16,452 bases of DNA, from assembly GCA_903903715.1 (NCBI GenBank), contig CAIUZX010000281.1, forward strand, positions 1-16,452, in the 5' to 3' direction. Made by a program: the position numbers and the translations under genes. Origin of the DNA: an uncultured Caulobacterales bacterium. Its GTDB lineage: Bacteria > Pseudomonadota > Alphaproteobacteria > Caulobacterales > Caulobacteraceae. Shown here piece by piece: positions 1 through 4,797 of this stretch. The notes under the pieces were generated by a model, which did not search any database, was not told the origin of the DNA, and saw only the letters and a program-made list of their open reading frames with translations. How positions within the stretch are numbered: position 1 is the first letter of the stretch; each line of letters begins with the position of its first letter.

Positions 1-738
1 AAGGCGCTGATCGACACCACCAACGACCCCATCGTCGCGCAGCGCCGCCCCCTGTCCTGGCTGAGCTGGCAGCGTTCGGAGGACTATTATTCCGAAGGCC
101 AGTTGATCTGGCTGGACGCAGACACGCTTATCCGCGAACGCTCCGGCGGCAGACGGTCCCTGTCCGATTTCGCCAAGCTGTTCTTCGGCGTCTATGACGG
201 CAGCTATGTCGTGCAGACCTACACGTTCGAGGACGTGGTCAAGGCGCTGAACACGATCGAGCCCTACGACTGGACAAGCTTCCTGAAGACGCGGTTGGAG
301 GGCCACGGCCCGGGCGCGCCGCTCGACGGTCTGGCCCGGGGCGGATATCGCCTCGCTTACAACGACATTCAGTCCGCCTACGGAAAAAGCGTCGAGGCCC
401 GGCGTGAGACTACCGACTTCATGTATTCGCTGGGCTTCACCGTGGCAAAGGACGGTCAGCTCAGCAATGTCCAGTGGGAAGGCCCCGCGTTCAAGGCCGG
501 TCTCACCGCCGACACCCAGCTCGTCGCCGTCAACGGCCTGACCTACACCGGCGAGATCCTGAAATCGGCGGTCAAGGCTGCGAAAGGGAAAACCGATCCC
601 ATCGAGCTCCTGGTCAAGATCAACAACCACTTCCGCACGGTCCGCATCGACTGGCATGAGGGGCTGAAGTACCCGCACCTCGAGCGCACCTCGACGGGCA
701 AGGCCTCCCTCGACGCGATCCTCGAGCCGCTGCCCTAA
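1..738 (+). CDS. M61 family peptidase (glycyl aminopeptidase-like), C-terminal part with PDZ domain
   Basis: This is the 3' end of a gene that starts left of the window; the frame is open from base 1 (it reads KALIDTTNDPIV) to the TAA at 736-738. The region RSEDYYSEGQLIWLDADTL followed by IRERSGG, SLSDFAKLFFG and LEGHGPGAPLDGL is typical of the end of the catalytic region of M61 peptidases. A PDZ-like domain follows (around bases 420-660, with GFTVAKDG, GPAFKAGL and LVAVNGL). Known M61 enzymes are zinc aminopeptidases that are usually exported; the HEXXH zinc site would lie upstream and cannot be seen here, so activity is not shown. The stop codon overlaps that of the convergent TetR gene. 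A TTG at 103 lies in frame but sits inside conserved sequence, so it is not taken as a start. Confidence 0.88.
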   Translation, partial: KALIDTTNDPIVAQRRPLSWLSWQRSEDYYSEGQLIWLDADTLIRERSGGRRSLSDFAKLFFGVYDGSYVVQTYTFEDVVKALNTIEPYDWTSFLKTRLEGHGPGAPLDGLARGGYRLAYNDIQSAYGKSVEARRETTDFMYSLGFTVAKDGQLSNVQWEGPAFKAGLTADTQLVAVNGLTYTGEILKSAVKAAKGKTDPIELLVKINNHFRTVRIDWHEGLKYPHLERTSTGKASLDAILEPLP

Positions 739-1376
739 GCGTTCAGCCCCGCCGTCATCAGCGCGATGGCGTCGGCGAAGTCGGACCAGGTATCATCAAG
801 GGTGAGATCGACGCCGGAGTACCAGCGGATCTTGCGTCGGCGAAGCGCAAGATAGGTCACCGCCGCCGACAGCAAGGCGCCGATGGAGCGCAGGCGCTTC
901 TCATCGCGGACGTCCGAAAACAGCTCGCCGAGCAGGCGAAGGCCAAGGGTCTCCCGCGCTTCCTCCATGATGGCGGTCAGCTCGTTCCGCTCGACGAGCT
1001 CCCACACCATCAGCTCCAGCACCACGGGCCGCGCCAGCAGGGCCCGGGCGTTGTTGGCGATCACGTGAGCGGCGCGCTGGTTCACCGGCAGCTCGAGCAG
1101 GTCGGCGACGGACAACCCTCCGCAGATCACCTCGAACGTCGGAAAGAAGTCGTCGGCGTAGGCGATGGCGCGGACGAGGCCACCCAGATCCCCAAAATAC
1201 CGATAAATCAGCATCTTATCGACGCCTGCGCGCCGTCCGACCGCGGACGGGGTGAGTGCGGAAAAGCCGCGCTCCACGAGAAGATCCTCAACCGCCTTGC
1301 GCAGCTTCGCCTCGGTCAGAGCGCGGTTCCGCGGCGCGCGCGGCGCCGCCAGTCTTGATTCGTCAAAGCTCGACAT
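735..1376 (-). CDS. TetR/AcrR family transcriptional regulator
   Basis: A 213-residue protein with an N-terminal TetR helix-turn-helix at about residues 20-70: a run LRKAVEDLLVERGFSALT, then VGRRAGVDKMLIYRYFGD, the usual recognition helix and YRYF motif. The rest is a helical ligand and dimer domain that fits no ligand class I can name. The length matches the family. The ATG is preceded on the minus strand by AGGAT. The gene lies 38 bases downstream of the small exported protein at 1415-1807 on the same strand and may share its transcript. TetR proteins usually repress nearby genes, but no clear operator was found, so the target is unknown. Confidence 0.93.
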   Translation of the reverse strand: MSSFDESRLAAPRAPRNRALTEAKLRKAVEDLLVERGFSALTPSAVGRRAGVDKMLIYRYFGDLGGLVRAIAYADDFFPTFEVICGGLSVADLLELPVNQRAAHVIANNARALLARPVVLELMVWELVERNELTAIMEEARETLGLRLLGELFSDVRDEKRLRSIGALLSAAVTYLALRRRKIRWYSGVDLTLDDTWSDFADAIALMTAGLNA

Positions 1377-1414
1377 CGACCGATCCTATAAGCCGCGCAG
1401 GCCAGATCGAACGC

Positions 1415-1807
1415 TCACTTCGTAATCGCGAGGTAAAGGGTGAAGCGGCCATAGGCGCCGTCCGCCATCAGGTTGGGGGACACGCTGAGCAGGTAGGTTC
1501 CGGTTTCAGGCAACTCCATATTGCCAGGAAGGCCGGGACCGTCTCCATCTCCGTTCGGATAGGTGATGGTCAGACGCGTCGCCGCGCCGCTCACGCCCGC
1601 CGTCAGATGCTGGCCCTTGCGGGCGTCGAACTTGTAAGTGCAACAGTCGACGCTCTCCTTCAAAACCCCGCGCAGACGGATGCGATCGGTCCCTCGGCGC
1701 ATATGCACAACAATCGGATCGCCGCCCGAGCCCGTCGCCGCCTCCGCGACGCCTGTCACCATTAGGGTTCCCAGCATGAGTGCGGCGGCCAGATGGCGAG
1801 GTGACAT
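1415..1807 (-). CDS. Small exported beta-sandwich protein, PPC or g-type lysozyme inhibitor-like
   Basis: A 130-residue protein with a clear signal peptide (about residues 1-23, cleavage likely after VAEA). The mature part has alternating hydrophobic strands ending in ETGTYLLSVSP ... GRFTLYLAIT. That layout (a run like RIRLRGVLKES, then YKFDARKGQHL, then a GTY strand and a closing strand) resembles the bacterial pre-peptidase C-terminal fold and small periplasmic inhibitors of g-type lysozyme; the family assignment is tentative. A Cys-Cys pair (SVDCCTY) is unusual and could form a disulphide with another chain or bind metal. The start is supported by AAAGGAG nine bases upstream. It probably acts in the periplasm and may be co-transcribed with the TetR gene downstream. 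Confidence 0.8.
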   Translation of the reverse strand: MSPRHLAAALMLGTLMVTGVAEAATGSGGDPIVVHMRRGTDRIRLRGVLKESVDCCTYKFDARKGQHLTAGVSGAATRLTITYPNGDGDGPGLPGNMELPETGTYLLSVSPNLMADGAYGRFTLYLAITK

Positions 1808-1852
1808 GGTCTCTATCTCCTTTGGATCCCGCCACTATGCCGCAAACGGAGC

Positions 1853-1874
1853 CGGCCGCAACGCGCAGCGGCCG
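1853..1874 (-). terminator. Candidate hairpin terminator after the 136-residue exported protein gene
   Basis: CGGCCGC (1853-1859) and GCGGCCG (1868-1874) form a perfect 7-bp stem with an 8-base loop. It lies 14 bases beyond the stop of the minus-strand gene ending at 1888 and before the ribosome site of the next gene. There is no good U-tract, so termination may be weak; it could equally be structure in a shared mRNA. Confidence 0.35.
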
Positions 1875-1887
1875 ACTATAAAGGCGA

Positions 1888-2298
1888 TCACATCCTGTCC
1901 CGCGCCTCATCCACCTCGTGATCGATGCGGTCCAGAGCGCCTCTGATCCGCGCGCGATCATCACCGGGCAGGCCCCAGCCATGCGCGTCGAATTCCCGGC
2001 TCTCCCAGGCGGCGATGCGGTAGATGTCCTGATTCAGACGCGCAGCGGTCCAGCGATCCATCCATCCGTCCCGCACCCCCTCAGCGATCTCCTGACGGAT
2101 GTGAAACTTCACACCGTAGAATTCGGGGTAGCCGCGGAAGTCCGCTCTGCGGTCATAGTCGCCGTAGCCTGCATTGCTGTAACGGTAGCCCGCCCAGCGA
2201 TCGCCATCCCGCCCGTACCAGGGATCGGCGGACGCCGCTGTCGCGGTGATGACGGACGCCGCGCTGACGGCCATCAGGAAGGTCATCTTGAGTTTCAT
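1888..2298 (-). CDS. Small exported protein rich in Asp, Arg, Tyr and Trp, unknown function
   Basis: A 136-residue protein starting at the ATG at 2296-2298, chosen over an in-frame start 18 codons upstream because AAGGAG lies seven bases before it and because it places a signal peptide (MKLKMTFLMAVSAASVITATAASA) at the N-terminus. The mature protein opens with an aromatic, charged stretch (DPWYGRDGDRWAGYRYSNAG) and continues as a likely helical region with many acidic and basic residues (IRQEIAEGVRDGWMDRWTAAR; RIRGALDRIDHEVDEARDRM). Predicted location is the periplasm. The family was not recognised. It is transcribed away from the Cyc2-like gene and shares the 260-base region between them. 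Confidence 0.8.
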   Translation of the reverse strand: MKLKMTFLMAVSAASVITATAASADPWYGRDGDRWAGYRYSNAGYGDYDRRADFRGYPEFYGVKFHIRQEIAEGVRDGWMDRWTAARLNQDIYRIAAWESREFDAHGWGLPGDDRARIRGALDRIDHEVDEARDRM

Positions 2299-2441
2299 CG
2301 CAGCTCTCCTTGCTCGTACTGTCGGCCTGTCGCCATATGCGCAAGGTGTCACGGGCCGATTGAACGCCGGTGGAAGGGCTCGTTCATTTGCTGTTTATGC
2401 GCAGCCGCCCCTCAGACCGTCCCAAGTCTATTTCGCGTCGA

Positions 2442-2455
2442 TTGATGCAGCTCAA
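2442..2455. promoter_or_regulatory. Candidate FNR/FixK (Crp-Fnr family) binding site
   Basis: TTGAT-GCAG-CTCAA matches the known FNR/FixK consensus TTGAT-N4-ATCAA at nine of ten arm positions, and the TTGA-N6-TCAA core is perfect. It lies 103 bases upstream of the Cyc2-like start, in a region where an oxygen-responsive site for cytochrome genes would make sense. One match of this length can occur by chance and no promoter could be paired with it. Confidence 0.5.
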
Positions 2456-2470
2456 TTGCCGAGATTGAAG

Positions 2471-2540
2471 ATGCCTTACGGTGACCTTCGAAGCTGACCG
2501 AAGGTTTTTTCCGAATGGTCGGAAACGCTCGAGCCTTCGG
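2471..2540 (+). promoter_or_regulatory. Attenuator-like leader: terminator hairpin, U-run and competing hairpin
   Basis: ACCTTCG (2484-2490) pairs with CGAAGGT (2499-2505) as a 7-bp stem, followed at once by six T residues (2505-2510): the form of an intrinsic terminator. The 3' arm CCGAAGG (2498-2504) can instead pair perfectly with CCTTCGG (2534-2540), which would open the terminator. An ATG at 2471 begins an eight-codon frame (MPYGDLRS) that ends inside the first hairpin at 2495-2497, like a leader peptide, although its ribosome site is poor. The reading requires transcription to start before about 2484, which is not shown. Confidence 0.35.
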
Positions 2541-2558
2541 AGTTTGCTGGAGGCCACC

Positions 2559-3920
2559 ATGCGCCGCACTCCCATTGCGTCATTCCCCGCCGCCCTGAGC
2601 GCTGTCGCAGCGTTGGCCATCGCGGCGGTCGCGAGCCTGTCGGCGACGTCCGCCGGCGCCGTGCCCGCCTTCGCCGTTCAGACCGGCGCGCCTTGCGCAG
2701 CCTGCCATGTCGGCGGCTTTGGCCCCCAGCTCACGACCTATGGACGCGACTTCAAACTTCGCGGCTACACGGCGCGTTCCGGCTCAACCTACAATCTGCC
2801 TCTGTCCGCCATGGCGATCGCCTCCTTCGTCAACACTCAGAAGGATCAGGCCTCGCCGCCGGCGGCGCACTACGGCGTCAACGACAACTGGACGCTGGAT
2901 CAGGCGAGCCTGTTCCTCGCCGGCGGCTTCGGCCAGCACCTGGGCGCCTTTATCCAGGCGACCTATGACGGCGTCGCGCGGGCCTTCACCTGGGATAATG
3001 TCGATCTTCGCGCCGTCACCGACATGACGGTGGCCAAGCACGACGTGCTGCTGGGCGTATCGGTGAACAACAACCCCACCATGCAGGACGCCTGGAACAC
3101 CACGCCCGCCTGGGGCTATCCCTACACCGGCTCCGCCTTGGCGCCCGGAGGAGCGCCGGGAGCGATCCTGGGCAGTCTGGCCCAGACCACCATGGGCGCG
3201 ACCGCCTACGCCTGGATCGACTCAAAATTCTATGTCGAAGGCGGCGGTTACGGATCGATCGGATCGAGGCTTGCGTCCCGTCTGGGCGCCGACCCGACCG
3301 CGCCGGGCAATATCAAGGGCCTCGCCCCCTACGGACGCCTCGTCTACCAGAGCGACGTGCTAGGCGGGACAGGATCGCTTGGTCTCATGGCGATGAACGC
3401 CGATATCGAGCCCGGCCTCGACGCCTCTAGCGGCGCGGTCGACAAGTACCGGGACGTGGGCGTAGACGCCTCCTACATCCGCAATCTGACAAATGGCGAT
3501 ACGGTGGCGATCAACGCGCGCTACCTCAAGGAGCGCCAGCATCTGAACGCCTCCTACGCCCTTGGCTTCTCCGCCAATCCGCGCAACGACCTGACCGATC
3601 TGCGCGCCGACGTCAGCTACTTCTGGCGGAACCGCATCGGTGTGACGCTGCAGGGGTTCGACACGACGGGCAGCCCGGACGCGCTTCTGTTCGCCTCAAA
3701 CCGCAATCTCAAGCCGGACACCACGGGTCTCTCGGGTGAGATCAGCGCCACGCCATGGGGCGCAGGAACCTCGCCGATGGGCCCGCGGTTCAACCTGCGC
3801 CTTGGCCTGCAGTACACCTACTATGTCAAATATGACGGGGCCGGGTCGAACTATGACGGCCTTGGCGCAAAAGCCGGGGACAACAACACCCTTCGCCTCT
3901 ACGCCTGGACAAGCTACTAA
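2559..3920 (+). CDS. Cyc2-like fused cytochrome c-porin, outer membrane
   Basis: A 453-residue protein from the ATG at 2559, chosen because GGAGG lies five bases upstream and it gives a proper signal peptide (about residues 1-34, or to 39); an in-frame ATG 26 codons upstream at 2481 lies within the leader hairpins. Right after the signal comes AVPAFAVQTGAPCAACHVGG, with one c-type heme site CAACH at residues 46-50, then GPQLTTYGRDFKLRGYT. This block (FAxQT, CxxCH, PxL, GRxFKxxGYT) is the N-terminal pattern of Cyc2-type outer-membrane cytochromes, in which a small heme domain is fused to a beta-barrel. The other 380 or so residues alternate in barrel fashion and end in LRLYAWTSY, a terminal aromatic as in barrel proteins. 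Cyc2 of iron oxidisers carries electrons from Fe(II) across the outer membrane; distant homologues of unknown role are also widespread, so the substrate is not assigned. A cytochrome c gene follows after 30 bases. Confidence 0.82.
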   Translation: MRRTPIASFPAALSAVAALAIAAVASLSATSAGAVPAFAVQTGAPCAACHVGGFGPQLTTYGRDFKLRGYTARSGSTYNLPLSAMAIASFVNTQKDQASPPAAHYGVNDNWTLDQASLFLAGGFGQHLGAFIQATYDGVARAFTWDNVDLRAVTDMTVAKHDVLLGVSVNNNPTMQDAWNTTPAWGYPYTGSALAPGGAPGAILGSLAQTTMGATAYAWIDSKFYVEGGGYGSIGSRLASRLGADPTAPGNIKGLAPYGRLVYQSDVLGGTGSLGLMAMNADIEPGLDASSGAVDKYRDVGVDASYIRNLTNGDTVAINARYLKERQHLNASYALGFSANPRNDLTDLRADVSYFWRNRIGVTLQGFDTTGSPDALLFASNRNLKPDTTGLSGEISATPWGAGTSPMGPRFNLRLGLQYTYYVKYDGAGSNYDGLGAKAGDNNTLRLYAWTSY

Positions 3921-3950
3921 TCTTGCACTTTTTTTAAGGACGTCCCGCCG

Positions 3951-4325
3951 ATGCGCCGCCTGACCCTGTTTGCGATTTCGTTTGTGCTCGCCTCGAGCGG
4001 TGCGGCCTCTGCATTCGCCGACGCCGCGGCCGGCAAGGCGCTGTTCAACATGCAGTGCGCGATGTGCCACTCCGTGGGCAAGGGCGCGGCTTCGACCGTC
4101 GGCCCAAACCTCTACGGGGTCGTCGGACGCAAGGCGGGATCCCTGACGGGGTTTTCCTATTCACCGGCGATGAAGGCGGTCGCCTATGCCTGGACGACAG
4201 ACAAGATCGCCGCCTATCTCAAGGCGCCGGCGACCGTTATCCCCGGCAATCGCATGCCGTTTGCAGGTCTGAAGGGCGGTCAGAAGGCGGAGGACGTCGC
4301 GGACTATCTGGCGACGCTGAAATAA
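3951..4325 (+). CDS. Periplasmic class I cytochrome c
   Basis: A 124-residue protein with a signal peptide (residues 1-23, ending ASAFA) and a mono-heme class I cytochrome c fold of c2/c550 type. CAMCH at 36-40 binds heme, GPNLYGVVGRKAG follows, and the axial Met is M102 in IPGNRMPFAGL. The C-terminal helix ends in VADYLATLK. The length is normal for the family. AAGGA lies ten bases upstream of the ATG. Only 30 bases separate it from the Cyc2-like gene, so the two are probably one transcript. The expected role, by inference, is to carry electrons in the periplasm between the outer-membrane cytochrome and a terminal oxidase or other complex not in this window. Confidence 0.93.
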   Translation: MRRLTLFAISFVLASSGAASAFADAAAGKALFNMQCAMCHSVGKGAASTVGPNLYGVVGRKAGSLTGFSYSPAMKAVAYAWTTDKIAAYLKAPATVIPGNRMPFAGLKGGQKAEDVADYLATLK

Positions 4326-4329
4326 GACC

Positions 4330-4722
4330 TCAGCCGACCTGCGCGGTCCGTGGACCGTTCGACATCAGCACCCTTGCGATTGTATCGAACAGGAGCTCGG
4401 GTCGGACGGGCTTGAACAGTGCGCCATTGAACCGGTCTGACCAGGACTGAGCCTCCAACGTGACGCTGGCGTCGGCCGTGACCAGGATAATAGGCGTCCG
4501 GCTCTTTTCATCGTTTCGCGCCCGAATGCTGGACGCAGCTTCGACACCGTCCATGATCGGCATGCGTAGATCCATGAAGATCACGTCGTAAGAGGACGCT
4601 TCGACCATGGCGATGCCCCTCTGGCCCGACTCCGCCTCGTCAGCGACGATGCCAGCGGTCTCCAGCATAGCCACAAGGACGCGTCGGTTAATCGCGTGAT
4701 CGTCGATGCACAGTGCCCGCAT
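4330..4722 (-). CDS. Stand-alone response regulator receiver domain (CheY-like)
   Basis: A 130-residue single-domain receiver with all key residues: acidic pair D7-D8 (LCIDDHAINRR), phosphoacceptor D51 (VIFMDLRMPIMDG), T82 (PIILVTADAS) and K104 (GALFKPVRPE). There is no DNA-binding or enzyme output domain, so it acts by protein contact or as a phosphotransfer step. It lies 75 bases downstream of the hybrid kinase gene on the same strand and is probably co-expressed. Because the kinase's own receiver has lost its phosphorylation site, this protein is the likely phosphoryl acceptor (inference). A CGGAG nine bases before the ATG may be the ribosome site. Its stop is four bases from that of the convergent cytochrome c gene. 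Confidence 0.93.
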   Translation of the reverse strand: MRALCIDDHAINRRVLVAMLETAGIVADEAESGQRGIAMVEASSYDVIFMDLRMPIMDGVEAASSIRARNDEKSRTPIILVTADASVTLEAQSWSDRFNGALFKPVRPELLFDTIARVLMSNGPRTAQVG

Positions 4723-4739
4723 GGGTCAGCGCTCCGGCC

Positions 4740-4763
4740 TATTGGACCCATTGAAGTCCAATA
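4740..4763. repeat. Inverted repeat between sensor kinase and receiver genes
   Basis: TATTGGAC (4740-4747) and GTCCAATA (4756-4763) are perfect 8-base inverted arms around an 8-base spacer. On the minus strand they lie between the kinase stop and the receiver start, just before the receiver's probable ribosome site. No U-run follows, so a protein-binding site or an mRNA structure that sets receiver expression is more likely than a terminator. Confidence 0.5.
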
Positions 4764-4797
4764 TGAGCACTTTGCAACTTGACGAGATAATTATTTA

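Larger units (their letters stand above)
2299..2558. promoter_or_regulatory. Divergent intergenic control region upstream of the cytochrome pair
   Basis: These 260 bases separate the minus-strand exported protein (start 2298) and the plus-strand Cyc2-like gene (start 2559). They hold the ribosome site of the minus-strand gene, a FNR/FixK-type palindrome at 2442-2455, a terminator-like hairpin at 2484-2510 and an alternative hairpin partner at 2534-2540. No convincing sigma-70 -35/-10 pair was found for either direction. Confidence 0.6.

Noticed and set aside
1353..1364. TTGATTCGTCAA as a second FNR/FixK site
   Set aside because: The half-sites are separated by four bases instead of six, and it lies inside the TetR coding sequence.
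4344..4357. CGGTCC-GT-GGACCG palindrome as a terminator between cytochrome c and receiver genes
   Set aside because: The loop is only two bases, no T-run follows, and it lies inside the receiver's coding end; it could be chance.
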